From the NCBI GenBank assembly GCA_021803645.1, contig JAJZLI010000051.1, positions 1-14,033 of the forward strand: 14,033 bases of DNA, read 5' to 3'. Below are positions 1-6,360 of the stretch, piece after piece. This DNA comes from a bacterium (GTDB lineage: Bacteria; Patescibacteriota; Dojkabacteria; JAKAPS01; JAJZLI01). A program made the position numbers and the translations under genes. Numbering within the stretch: the first letter of the stretch is position 1; every line of letters starts with the position of its first letter. The notes under the pieces were generated by a model. That model had not been told where the DNA came from, did no database searches, and saw only the letters and a list, made by a program, of their open reading frames with translations.

Positions 1-59
1 GTAGGCAAGGTAAAATTGCTCAAAACCAAGGTAGTATTGGTAGAGTTGAACAGAATTAA
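1..59 (+). CDS. rpsS: C-terminal tail of probable ribosomal protein S19 (partial, 5' end outside window)
   Basis: An open frame runs from the left edge to a TAA at 57-59 and ends in the residues GSIGRVEQN. Only about 18 residues are visible; they are basic and polar, as ribosomal protein tails often are. The assignment rests on gene order: in the S10 operon rpsS directly precedes rplV, which starts 2 bases after this stop. The visible tail shows no recognisable S19 motif, so it may be a lineage-specific extension. The conserved S19 core that would settle the call lies upstream of the window. Confidence 0.55.
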   Translation, partial: RQGKIAQNQGSIGRVEQN

Positions 60-61
60 TT

Positions 62-397
62 ATGGAAAATAAAGAATTTGCAATTGCACAAATAAAGAAT
101 GTGAAAGGTTCAGCTCAAAAAGCTAAGCTTGTGGCTGATATGATAAAAGGAATGGAGATTGAAGATGCTTTGGATATTTTAAAATTTGTAAATTATAGAA
201 ATGCCCCTACATTATATAAAGTGCTTAAAAATGCTTTAAATAATGCAGAGGCAAAGAATATTTCTAAACCATATAAGTTTGAAGTATCTGTTGGTAAGGG
301 TAGATCTCTTAGGAGATATAGGTTTAAGAGTCATGGGCATATTGAAATTTTAAACAAAGGTTATTGTAATATATCTGTAAAAATTAGTACGAAATAA
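62..397 (+). CDS. rplV: 50S ribosomal protein L22 (uL22)
   Basis: L22 is a large-subunit protein whose long beta hairpin lines the peptide exit tunnel. The 111-residue product has the expected N-terminal helix region (KLVADMIKGM, then the ALDILKF stretch) and the NALNNAEAK segment typical of the family. The C-terminal hairpin region (GKGRSLRRYRFKSHGHIEIL, about residues 79-98) is alignable but diverged: the usual Arg-Ala-rich RARGRA-type core reads KSHGHIEI here. Length is normal for the family. The gene follows the putative rpsS by 2 bases and precedes rpsC by 4, so it is an internal cistron of the S10 operon. The start codon is preceded by AATT with no clear Shine-Dalgarno motif. Confidence 0.95.
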   Translation: MENKEFAIAQIKNVKGSAQKAKLVADMIKGMEIEDALDILKFVNYRNAPTLYKVLKNALNNAEAKNISKPYKFEVSVGKGRSLRRYRFKSHGHIEILNKGYCNISVKISTK

Positions 398-401
398 AAT
401 T

Positions 402-1049
402 ATGGGTCAAAAAGTTCACCCAACAAGTTTAAGGTTGGGAATAAATAAAAATTATAAATCTTTATGGTTTGCTGAGGGAAAGCAGTATGTAAAGCAACTT
501 CATGAGGATTTGAAGGTAAGGAAGTTTCTAAAAGAGGCTATTAGTATTGCTGGAGTTGAAGATATTGTGATAAAAAGATCTTTAAATAATGCAATTATAG
601 ATATAATTGTTGCTCGGCCTGGTGTAGTAATTGGTAGGGGAGGAAAAGGACTGGAGGAATTAAAGAAAAAATTGGATATAATGCTTGGAACTTCTGTTCA
701 TTTGAATGTTAAAGATGTAAAAAAACCTGAGTTATCAGCTGTGCTTGTTGCTAAAAATATAGCTGAAGGTATTCAAAAAAGGGTATCATATAAGTTTTTG
801 ATGGATAAGGAATTAGAAAAAATTAAGGGGGCTGGCGCGCTTGGGGCTAAAATTGAAATTTCTGGAAGGGTTGGCGGTTCTGAAATTCATAGAACTGAAA
901 AGAAAAAATTTGGGACAGTTCCTTTGCATACCCTCAAGGCGGATATTGATTATTATGATGCTTATGCTAAGACTATTGGTTTTGGTATTTTAGGCGTCAA
1001 GGTTTGGATTTATAAAGGAAATAAGTCATTTATAGAAGAGGAATTATAA
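402..1049 (+). CDS. rpsC: 30S ribosomal protein S3 (uS3)
   Basis: S3 binds 16S rRNA in the head of the small subunit and forms part of the mRNA entry channel and its helicase activity. The 215-residue protein begins MGQKVHPTSLRLGI, the hallmark S3 N-terminus. It carries a type II KH domain with the IGRGGKG loop near residue 77 and ends with the S3 C-terminal domain (GRVGGSEIHRTE, VPLHTLKADIDY, GVKVWIYKG). Length matches the bacterial core without a long C-terminal extension. It lies 4 bases after rplV and 5 before rplP. The ATG is preceded by AAATT rather than a purine-rich ribosome binding site. Confidence 0.98.
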   Translation: MGQKVHPTSLRLGINKNYKSLWFAEGKQYVKQLHEDLKVRKFLKEAISIAGVEDIVIKRSLNNAIIDIIVARPGVVIGRGGKGLEELKKKLDIMLGTSVHLNVKDVKKPELSAVLVAKNIAEGIQKRVSYKFLMDKELEKIKGAGALGAKIEISGRVGGSEIHRTEKKKFGTVPLHTLKADIDYYDAYAKTIGFGILGVKVWIYKGNKSFIEEEL

Positions 1050-1054
1050 TTTTT

Positions 1055-1474
1055 ATGTTAATGCAACCAAAAAGACAAAAATATAGACGATCATTTAGGG
1101 GAGACTTAGATAATGTTGCGAATATAGGTGTAGGACTGTCCTTTGGAGATTATGGGTTGAAATCAATGGAAAGTGGTTTACTTTCTGCTAAAGAAATAGA
1201 GTCAGCAAGAAAGACTATTGCTCATTATACTAAAAGGGGTGGTAAGGTATGGATTAGAGTCTTTCCCTATTTACCTCAAACTGCAAAGGCAGCTGGAGTT
1301 AAAATGGGTTCTGGAAAAGGGAATGTTATCAGTTTTTCCACCCCAGTTAGGGCTGGTAGTGTAATTTTTGAGATTGTTGGCATTTCTCATGAAATGGCAA
1401 AGCAGGCATTTAAATTAGCTTCGTGTAAACTTTCTGTAAAAACTAAATTTGTAAGTAGTGAAGATGAATATTAA
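1055..1474 (+). CDS. rplP: 50S ribosomal protein L16 (uL16)
   Basis: L16 sits near the A site and organises the peptidyl transferase and tRNA elbow region. The 139-residue protein starts MLMQPKRQKYRR, close to the canonical MLMPKR-type start, which supports this ATG over the one two codons later. It contains the GKVWIRVFP strand and the VKMGSGKGNV loop. That loop corresponds to the RMGKGKG loop that reaches toward the tRNA in other bacteria, with Lys in place of the usual Arg. The stop overlaps the start of rpmC by 11 bp. The order rpsC-rplP-rpmC is standard for this operon. Confidence 0.97.
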   Translation: MLMQPKRQKYRRSFRGDLDNVANIGVGLSFGDYGLKSMESGLLSAKEIESARKTIAHYTKRGGKVWIRVFPYLPQTAKAAGVKMGSGKGNVISFSTPVRAGSVIFEIVGISHEMAKQAFKLASCKLSVKTKFVSSEDEY

Positions 1475-1727
1475 TGAAATTAGAAAAATGAAAGAATCTG
1501 ATATTATATCTGAGATTAAAAAGCTAAAAGAGAAGCTTCTTTCTGAAAGAATGAGTATAAAAATGCAAGTTATACAGAAGATGAGCAGTGAAGGTATTAA
1601 TGTATCAAAGATCAAAGATATGAAAAAAGATCTTGCTAGGTTTTATACAATTCTCAAGGAAAAGAAAGTTTTATTTGCAATTAATCAGAAAAAAGAAGAA
1701 ATAAAAAATGAAGAAACAAGAAAATAA
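1464..1727 (+). CDS. rpmC: 50S ribosomal protein L29 (uL29), long form
   Basis: L29 is a small two-helix protein near the exit tunnel that contributes to the docking site for trigger factor and SRP. From the ATG at 1464 the product is 87 residues and begins MNINEIRKMKESDI, aligning with the usual MKxxELRxLSxxEL start. A GTG two codons earlier (1458) would add only Met-Lys and is less convincing. The family is usually 60-70 residues. This copy has an extended middle (around KMSSEGINVSK) and a Lys/Glu-rich C-terminal tail (QKKEEIKNEETRK). It overlaps rplP by 11 bp and rpsQ by 20 bp, suggesting tight translational coupling. Position between rplP and rpsQ confirms the identity despite weak sequence conservation. 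Confidence 0.9.
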   Translation: MNINEIRKMKESDIISEIKKLKEKLLSERMSIKMQVIQKMSSEGINVSKIKDMKKDLARFYTILKEKKVLFAINQKKEEIKNEETRK

Positions 1728-1965
1728 ATCAAAATTGAGAAAATTTATAGGGAAGGTTACCTCTCTAAACTTAGATAAATGTATTAAAGTTGAGGTAGTA
1801 TCCTATAAAAAGCATTCTAAATATAAGAAATTTATGAGACAGAAGTCAAATTTTTTAGTAAGGTGTAATGATTGTAGGGATTTAGTTTTAGGTGATAAGG
1901 TATCTTTTAGAGAATCTAGACCTTTGTCTCGTAAGGTAAGATATGTATTTATAAGTAAAGTTTAA
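1708..1965 (+). CDS. rpsQ: 30S ribosomal protein S17 (uS17)
   Basis: S17 is a primary 16S rRNA binder with an OB fold, acting early in small-subunit assembly. The 85-residue product shows the family pattern: FIGKVTSLNLDKCIKVEV, then KHSKYKKF, then GDKVSFRESRPLSRKVRY. The last block matches the conserved GDxVxIxExRPLSKxKR signature. A CNDC pair sits just before the GDKV segment; a single pair would not make a structural zinc site by itself. The ATG lies inside the 3' end of rpmC (20-bp overlap), with an AGAAGAAAT purine stretch just upstream that could serve as a ribosome binding site. It ends 5 bases before rplN. Confidence 0.95.
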   Translation: MKKQENKSKLRKFIGKVTSLNLDKCIKVEVVSYKKHSKYKKFMRQKSNFLVRCNDCRDLVLGDKVSFRESRPLSRKVRYVFISKV

Positions 1966-1970
1966 TATTT

Positions 1971-2342
1971 ATGTTGCAGAGAGAATCTAAATTAAAATGT
2001 ATTGATAACACTGGTGCTAAGGAGTTAAAGATAATAGGTACGATAGGAAACTCTTTTAGGAGGTTTTCTTCTTTAGGAGATATTGTTCGTTGTTCTGTGA
2101 CTAAAGCAAATCCTTCTGGAAATGTTTCTATGCATGATAAAGTTTTTGTTGTTATAGTAAGGACGAAGAAGGAATATAGGAGGAGGGATGGTTCTTATAT
2201 AAGGTTTGATGATAATGCTGGGGTTATAATTGATAGTAAGAGTAGGGATCCCATAGGAAGTGCAGTATTTGGTCCTGTTGCAAGAGAAATTAGAGATAAA
2301 GGTTTTAATAAACTTGTTAGTTTAGCTGATGAAGTAATATGA
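1971..2342 (+). CDS. rplN: 50S ribosomal protein L14 (uL14)
   Basis: L14 is a beta-barrel large-subunit protein that forms intersubunit bridge contacts and is the docking site of the silencing factor RsfS. The 123-residue protein is highly typical. It has the CIDNTGAKELKIIG strand, the RRRDGSYIRFDDNAGVII block and the terminal GPVAREIRDKGFNKLVSLADEVI region (given here as one motif; its key part is the GPVxRE-x8-KLxSLA pattern). It starts MLQRES, where MIQxxS is common. Its TGA stop shares the ATGA tetranucleotide with the rplX start, so the two are probably translationally coupled. Confidence 0.98.
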   Translation: MLQRESKLKCIDNTGAKELKIIGTIGNSFRRFSSLGDIVRCSVTKANPSGNVSMHDKVFVVIVRTKKEYRRRDGSYIRFDDNAGVIIDSKSRDPIGSAVFGPVAREIRDKGFNKLVSLADEVI

Positions 2343-2629
2343 AATTAAGAACTGGAGATACCGTTTTTGTAAGAAGCGGAAACAATAAGGGTAAAACGGG
2401 TAAGATTTTAAAAGTTGTTAATAAGTCTAATAAAGTATTTGTAGAGGGTTTGGGTCTTTATAAGAGAGCAATGAAGCAGAATGGGGTTGTTGATATTCAG
2501 AAAGGGATCAAGGTGAATATTTTATCTTTGGTTTGCCCAAAATGTAATAAAAACGTTAGGGTTAGATATTCTTTTAATGACAGTGGTTTTAAGGTTAGAA
2601 TTTGTTCTAAATGCAAGAGCATAATTTAA
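2339..2629 (+). CDS. rplX: 50S ribosomal protein L24 (uL24), four-cysteine form
   Basis: L24 starts large-subunit assembly by binding the 5' part of 23S rRNA. The 96-residue product carries an N-terminal KOW domain (GDTVFVRSGNNKGKTGKI, from about residue 6). In the C-terminal part it has two CxxC pairs, C66-P-K-C69 and C89-S-K-C92, that could bind one zinc ion. Four-cysteine L24 occurs in several bacterial lineages, whereas the Escherichia coli type lacks these residues. The start overlaps the rplN stop (ATGA). The last 19 bases overlap the start of the methyltransferase gene, which is not the usual neighbour: rplE would normally follow directly. Confidence 0.96.
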   Translation: MKLRTGDTVFVRSGNNKGKTGKILKVVNKSNKVFVEGLGLYKRAMKQNGVVDIQKGIKVNILSLVCPKCNKNVRVRYSFNDSGFKVRICSKCKSII

Positions 2630-3336
2630 ATTTTGTAGTTGGGAGAAATTCTGTATTATCTTTGCTTCATTCTAAAATTGAAGTTATTAAGGTTAGAATT
2701 GATGTAAATGCTGGTAGTGATGGAAAGATAAGAGAAATTATAGATCTTTGTAAAACTAGGAATGTAGCGGTTGAATTTGTTTCACGTAGTAAGCTTACAG
2801 GTAAAGAAAATCAGGGGGTAGATGCCTCTTTTGTTGCACCAGATCCTAAAAATATAGAAGATGTTGCGCTCGATAATCCATTTTTTGTAATTTTTAGAGA
2901 ACTTTTATATAAACAAAACTTAGGTGCAATAATGAGATCTTGTGATATTGCAGGTGTTGGTAGTATAATCTTACCTAAGAAAAATCAAGATATGCTAGGC
3001 TCTACTGAAGTTTCAAGGATTTCAGAAGGAGCTTCTTTTAATGTTAATACTGTAAGTGCAAATATTTTTGAGAGTATTGACTTACTTAGAAAGTATGGGG
3101 TGAAGATTTTTGGAATAGAAGTTTCTGGAGAAAAAAGATATTTTGATGAAGATTTGAAAGGTCCTGTAGCATTTCTGTTTGGAGGAGAGGACGCAGCTTT
3201 GTCTGCCCCTTTAATAGCAAGATGTGACAAAATTCTTTCAATTCCTCAATCCAGTCAAAGTTTTGTCAATTCTTTGAATGTATCGAGTGCAGTTAGTATA
3301 GTAATTTTTGAAAAAATTAGACAAGAAAGTTTATGA
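2611..3336 (+). CDS. rlmB: SpoU/TrmH-family 23S rRNA 2'-O-methyltransferase (RlmB-like), inserted in the ribosomal operon
   Basis: A 241-residue SPOUT methyltransferase, predicted to transfer a methyl group from S-adenosylmethionine to a ribose 2'-OH in rRNA; RlmB itself modifies G2251 in the 23S P-loop. Residues 8-75 resemble the N-terminal substrate-binding domain (VVGRNSVLSLL, as in the YGxHAVxxLL start of RlmB). The catalytic domain has motif 1 NLGAIMRS (N103, R109), motif 2 LFGGEDAALS (E183) and motif 3 ending SLNVSSAVSIVIFE (S221-S225). Motif 2 has Ala where GxExxG enzymes have the final Gly, and motif 3 has a loop about two residues longer than in E. coli RlmB. The ATG lies inside rplX (19-bp overlap) and the TGA overlaps the rplE ATG, so it is cotranslated with both. 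The family call is firm; the exact target nucleotide is inferred. Confidence 0.88.
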   Translation: MQEHNLNFVVGRNSVLSLLHSKIEVIKVRIDVNAGSDGKIREIIDLCKTRNVAVEFVSRSKLTGKENQGVDASFVAPDPKNIEDVALDNPFFVIFRELLYKQNLGAIMRSCDIAGVGSIILPKKNQDMLGSTEVSRISEGASFNVNTVSANIFESIDLLRKYGVKIFGIEVSGEKRYFDEDLKGPVAFLFGGEDAALSAPLIARCDKILSIPQSSQSFVNSLNVSSAVSIVIFEKIRQESL

Positions 3337-3878
3337 ATAAGTTAAAAGAAGAGTATATAAATAGAATAAAGAGAGAAGTTGGAAAAGAGCTCAAGTTAGA
3401 TAATGTTAACTCAATTCCTACACTTGTAAAAATTGTTGTTAACTCAGGTGTTAAGTCTAACTTTATTAATAATGAGAATATGGATGCTCTTCGTGATGTC
3501 CTACAGTCAATCACGGGTCAGGTAGCTGTTGTTACAAAAGCAAGAGAGAGTATTTCTAATTTTCACATTAGGGAAGGTATGGAAATAGGTTTTATGGTTA
3601 CTCTCAGAGGTAGAAGAATGTGGGATTTTTTTGAAAAGGTGGTATCTGTTGTATTTCCTAGATTTAGAGACTTTAGAGGGTTATCTTTAGGTTCGTTTGA
3701 TGGACATGGTAACTATACTATAGGTATTAAGGATCACACTGTTTTTCCTGAGGTTGCAACAAAGTATATTGATAGGGTAAAATCACTACAGATTACAATT
3801 GTTACAACAGCAAAAGATAATCATGAAGCCGAGGTGTTATTAAGACACCTTGGTTTACCTTTACAAAAGTCAAAATAA
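3333..3878 (+). CDS. rplE: 50S ribosomal protein L5 (uL5)
   Basis: L5 binds 5S rRNA in the central protuberance and contacts the P-site tRNA and S13. The 181-residue protein has the conserved features: an N-terminal helix (YINRIKREVGKEL), the VKIVVNSGV strand, the ITGQVAVVTKARESISNF block (canonical ITGQkPvvTkAkkSIAxFklR) and GMEIGFMVTLRGRRMWDFFE. It ends with the RFRDFRGLS and GIKDHTVFPE segments. Length is normal. Its ATG overlaps the stop of the inserted methyltransferase gene in an ATGA, preserving close coupling although the usual upstream neighbour (rplX) has been displaced. rpsN follows after 1 base. Confidence 0.98.
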   Translation: MNKLKEEYINRIKREVGKELKLDNVNSIPTLVKIVVNSGVKSNFINNENMDALRDVLQSITGQVAVVTKARESISNFHIREGMEIGFMVTLRGRRMWDFFEKVVSVVFPRFRDFRGLSLGSFDGHGNYTIGIKDHTVFPEVATKYIDRVKSLQITIVTTAKDNHEAEVLLRHLGLPLQKSK

Positions 3879-3879
3879 T

Positions 3880-4074
3880 ATGGCAAGAAAAGCATTAGTT
3901 GATAAACAACAGGAAAGGGTAAAAAAAACAAAGTTTTCTTCAAGAAGATATAATAGGTGTTCTATTTGTGGTAGACCTAGAGCATATTTTAGAGACTTTG
4001 GAATATGTAGGATTTGCTTAAAGCATTTGGTTGCGGAAGGTAAATTGCCTGGGGTAAGGAAAGCATCTTGGTAA
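3880..4074 (+). CDS. rpsZ: 30S ribosomal protein S14, zinc-binding type (uS14)
   Basis: S14 helps assemble the 30S head. This is the short, cysteine-containing form: 64 residues with C27-x2-C30 and C43-x2-C46, the four ligands of a structural zinc, in the contexts RCSICGRPRAY and GICRICLKHL. The end (GKLPGVRKASW) is the universal S14 C-terminus. The open frame continues 30 bases upstream to an earlier ATG at 3850, inside rplE. The MARKAL start at 3880 is the family start and follows the rplE stop by 1 base, so it is chosen here. The C-minus form of S14 is not seen in the window. Confidence 0.97.
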   Translation: MARKALVDKQQERVKKTKFSSRRYNRCSICGRPRAYFRDFGICRICLKHLVAEGKLPGVRKASW

Positions 4075-4091
4075 TTAATTAATGAAATATT

Positions 4092-4466
4092 ATGGATCCA
4101 ATATCTGATTTTATAACAAGAATAAATAATGCAATATTAAGGGAGAAGCCTACTGTTCCTGTTCCAAGGAGTAGCATTAAGCTTGCAATAATAAAGACTT
4201 TAAAAGAGAAAGGGTATATTAAGGATTATGAGGAATTAGACAGAGAAATTGTTATCAAGCTTAAGTATGTTAAAGGTAAAAGTAGGATATCTGGTATTGT
4301 TAGAGTTTCTAAGCCGAGTCAGAGGATATATACTTCATACAAAGATATTCCTAAGGTTTTAAATGGAATAGGTGTTTGTATTCTTTCTACTCCAAAAGGA
4401 ATTCTTTCTACGGATATGGCTAGAAAAAATAAGGTTGGAGGGGAAATTATTTGTAAAGTTTGGTAA
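4092..4466 (+). CDS. rpsH: 30S ribosomal protein S8 (uS8)
   Basis: S8 binds the central domain of 16S rRNA and, in E. coli, represses the spc operon by binding its mRNA. The 124-residue product starts MDPISDFITRINNA, the typical S8 opening. It contains the SGIVRVSKPSQRIYTSY strand and the C-terminal GVCILSTPKGILST and ARKNKVGGEIICKVW segments. Length is slightly below the usual 130. The gene follows rpsN by 17 AT-rich bases and precedes rplF by 2. No Shine-Dalgarno motif is evident; ATATT immediately precedes the ATG. An S8-type autoregulatory target was not looked for structurally. Confidence 0.97.
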   Translation: MDPISDFITRINNAILREKPTVPVPRSSIKLAIIKTLKEKGYIKDYEELDREIVIKLKYVKGKSRISGIVRVSKPSQRIYTSYKDIPKVLNGIGVCILSTPKGILSTDMARKNKVGGEIICKVW

Positions 4467-4468
4467 TT

Positions 4469-5023
4469 ATGTCAAGAATAGGTAAAATTCCAATTAAAAT
4501 TGAAGAAGGGGTAACTGTTAATGTGGACGGTAATCTCATTAAGGTTGAAGGTGCAAAAGGACACCTTGATTTAGAATTGCCTCCAAGGATATCTGTTAAG
4601 ATATCTGAGAATATGATTCATGTTGGAAGAAAATCTGATAGTAAAGTTGACTTGGCGTTTCATGGGCTTTATAGATCTTTAATAAAGAATATGGTTGAGG
4701 GAGTTTCTGTGGGTTTTGTGAAAGAGTTGGAGATTAAGGGTATTGGTTATAGGGCAGAGCTAAATAGCAATAAAGACTTAGTCTTATTTGTGGGATATTC
4801 TCACCCTGTTATAATAAAGAAACCAGAAGGGATTACTTTTGAAGTTTCAGAAAATGTTAATATTAGGGTTTCTGGAATTTCAAAGCAGGTAGTAGGAGAA
4901 ATTTCTGCTCAAATTAGAAAAGTAAGGAAGGCAGAGCCATATAAGGGGAAAGGTATAATGTATAAAGGGGAGATAATTAGAAGGAAAGCAGGAAAGAGTG
5001 GTAAAGCTGCTAGTACATCTTAA
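4469..5023 (+). CDS. rplF: 50S ribosomal protein L6 (uL6)
   Basis: L6 lies near the sarcin-ricin loop and supports the factor-binding centre. The product is 184 residues from the ATG at 4469 (MSRIGKIPI, the family start). The open frame extends upstream to a TTG at 4460, which would overlap rpsH and add three residues without family support. Two tandem L6 folds are recognisable. The diagnostic C-terminal block is YKGKGIMYKGEIIRRKAGKS, matching the conserved PYKGKGIRY...RRKxGK pattern. Length is normal. The gene follows rpsH by 2 bases; rplR follows after a 21-base AT-rich gap. Confidence 0.97.
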   Translation: MSRIGKIPIKIEEGVTVNVDGNLIKVEGAKGHLDLELPPRISVKISENMIHVGRKSDSKVDLAFHGLYRSLIKNMVEGVSVGFVKELEIKGIGYRAELNSNKDLVLFVGYSHPVIIKKPEGITFEVSENVNIRVSGISKQVVGEISAQIRKVRKAEPYKGKGIMYKGEIIRRKAGKSGKAASTS

Positions 5024-5044
5024 TATTTATATAGATATTATTTT

Positions 5045-5386
5045 ATGAAAAGATTAGTCGGTAGAATAAAGAGACATAAAATTGTAAGAAAGAAGATTTT
5101 TGGGACCAAAGTGATTCCAAGATTGTCCGTTTTTAGGTCAAATAGGGGGTTATTTGTCCAGCTTATTGATGATGAGGCAGGAAACACAATAATTGGAATG
5201 AGCTCTTCAGTAATAAAGGGTGATGGAAAGAAAACAGATATTTCATATAAGCTTGGGATAGAATTTGGAAAGGTTTCTGTTGGGAAGAAATATACAAAAG
5301 TTGTATTTGATAGAGGTGGATATAAATTTCATGGAAGAGTTAAGGCATTTGCAGAGGGTGCCAGAAAATCAGGTTTAATTTTTTAA
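5045..5386 (+). CDS. rplR: 50S ribosomal protein L18 (uL18)
   Basis: L18 joins 5S rRNA to the central protuberance together with L5. The 113-residue protein has the family layout: a basic N-terminus (MKRLVGRIKRHKIVRKKI), the RLSVFRSNRGLFVQLIDDEA block (canonical RLxVfrSnkhiyaQviDd) and a C-terminal VVFDRGGYKFHGRVKAFAEG block, which matches the highly conserved vFDRgGyxYHGRVkAlAdaAReaGLxF ending. Length is typical. It sits between rplF and rpsE as in other spc operons. The 21 bases before it are AT-rich and give no clear ribosome binding site. Confidence 0.97.
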   Translation: MKRLVGRIKRHKIVRKKIFGTKVIPRLSVFRSNRGLFVQLIDDEAGNTIIGMSSSVIKGDGKKTDISYKLGIEFGKVSVGKKYTKVVFDRGGYKFHGRVKAFAEGARKSGLIF

Positions 5387-5387
5387 T

Positions 5388-5395
5388 AAAGGAAG
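5388..5395 (+). promoter_or_regulatory. Shine-Dalgarno-like ribosome binding site for rpsE
   Basis: AAAGGAAG ends 3 bases before the rpsE ATG at 5399. This is the clearest purine-rich ribosome binding site in the window. Most other genes here lack one and instead have TT or AT directly before ATG, so the site stands out. Confidence 0.55.
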
Positions 5396-5398
5396 TAT

Positions 5399-5926
5399 AT
5401 GACTCAAGTTGTTGAAAAAACTAAGAAAAAAGATGAAGAGGTAAAGGTTAAAAATGAAGTCCTATTGGAAGAATCAGATCTTGATAAATCTCCTGATGTT
5501 CAGTATGAACATTATGTTCTTGAGACTAAAAGAGTTACAAAAGTCACTAAAGGAGCAAAAAGGTTCAGATTTTCTGCTATGGTTGTAATGGGAAATAAAA
5601 ATGGTATGGTTGGTATTGGTAAGGGAGTTGGTATGGAACCTAAACTTGCTATAGAAAAGGCTATTAGAAAAGCTAAGGAATCTATGGTTAAGATTAATAT
5701 TACTGAAAATACAATTACTCATGAAATTAATCAAGATTTTAAAGCTGCTAAATTAATATTAAAACCCGCTGTTGTTGGTACTGGTATAATTGCGGGAAAG
5801 AGTATTAAACCTATCTTGGAGCTTGCAGGGATAAAGGATATTTTATCCAAAAGGTTAGGCTCTTCTAACAAAAAGTCCAATATATACTGTTGTATTCTTG
5901 CACTTAAAAATTTAAAACCAAGGTAA
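5399..5926 (+). CDS. rpsE: 30S ribosomal protein S5 (uS5)
   Basis: S5 forms part of the mRNA entry tunnel and affects decoding accuracy. The 175-residue product has a charged N-terminal extension of about 40 residues (rich in Lys and Glu) before the conserved double-stranded-RNA-binding fold. That fold shows KGAKRFRFSAMVVMGNKNG (canonical GGRRFSFxAlVVVGdgxG), VGIGKGVGMEPKLAIEKA and the C-terminal PAVVGTGIIAGKSIKPILEL and AGIKDILSKRLGSSN blocks. It begins 12 bases after rplR with a good AAAGGAAG site. It ends 4 bases before rplO, where rpmD would normally lie; that gene is missing. Confidence 0.97.
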   Translation: MTQVVEKTKKKDEEVKVKNEVLLEESDLDKSPDVQYEHYVLETKRVTKVTKGAKRFRFSAMVVMGNKNGMVGIGKGVGMEPKLAIEKAIRKAKESMVKINITENTITHEINQDFKAAKLILKPAVVGTGIIAGKSIKPILELAGIKDILSKRLGSSNKKSNIYCCILALKNLKPR

Positions 5927-5930
5927 TATT

Positions 5931-6353
5931 ATGCTTATAAGAGGAAAAATAATAACAAAAAGAAAAAAAATTATAGGTCGTGGTTACGGTTCTGGTAAGG
6001 GAGGACACACTGTTTCTCGAGGAACTAAGGGACAAGGTAGTAGGACAGGATATAATCCATCTCCTTTCTTTGAAGGAGGACAAAACCCTGTTATAAAAAG
6101 TATGCCATATATTAGAGGTTTTAAGCGAAAGAAGAAGCCAATATCAATAGTAAAATTTTCTGACCTTGAAAAACATTTTAATGATGGTGATAAAATAGAT
6201 GTGGGTACTTTGAAAGCAAAAAAATTAGTAAAATTTGATAGGGTGAAGGTTTTAAACAATGGAAAGATTTCAAAAAAATTTATTTTTGGAGATGAAATAA
6301 AATTTTCAGGTTCTGCTTTCAAGGAAATAGAAAAGATTAAAGGTAAGAAATAA
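5931..6353 (+). CDS. rplO: 50S ribosomal protein L15 (uL15)
   Basis: L15 is a late-assembly large-subunit protein that threads a basic extension through 23S rRNA. The 140-residue product has the glycine- and lysine-rich N-terminus (IGRGYGSGKGGHTVSRGTKG) and the FEGGQNPVIKSMPYIRGF block, canonical FEGGQmPLxrRlPkrGF. The C-terminal fold is more diverged. Its usual neighbours rpsE (upstream, 4 bases) and secY (downstream, 7 bases) are here, but rpmD is not. The ATG is preceded by AAGGTAATATT, which offers at best a weak ribosome binding site. Confidence 0.96.
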   Translation: MLIRGKIITKRKKIIGRGYGSGKGGHTVSRGTKGQGSRTGYNPSPFFEGGQNPVIKSMPYIRGFKRKKKPISIVKFSDLEKHFNDGDKIDVGTLKAKKLVKFDRVKVLNNGKISKKFIFGDEIKFSGSAFKEIEKIKGKK

Positions 6354-6360
6354 TAATGTT

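Noticed and set aside
1903..1962. Zinc site in S17 from its CNDC pair.
   Set aside because: Only one CxxC pair exists and the rest of the protein offers no matching pair of ligands.
3850..3879. Upstream extension of rpsN starting inside rplE.
   Set aside because: The added ten residues match no S14, while the ATG at 3880 gives the exact family start.
5024..5044. A possible internal promoter (TATAGATATT) between rplF and rplR.
   Set aside because: No -35 partner is visible and the 21-base gap is uniformly AT-rich, so the match carries little weight.
5984..6322. A 112-codon - strand open frame opposite rplO, and similar antisense frames over rlmB, rplE, rpsE, adk and atpH.
   Set aside because: They lie wholly opposite well-conserved genes, have no recognisable motifs and are what codon bias of the + strand genes produces.
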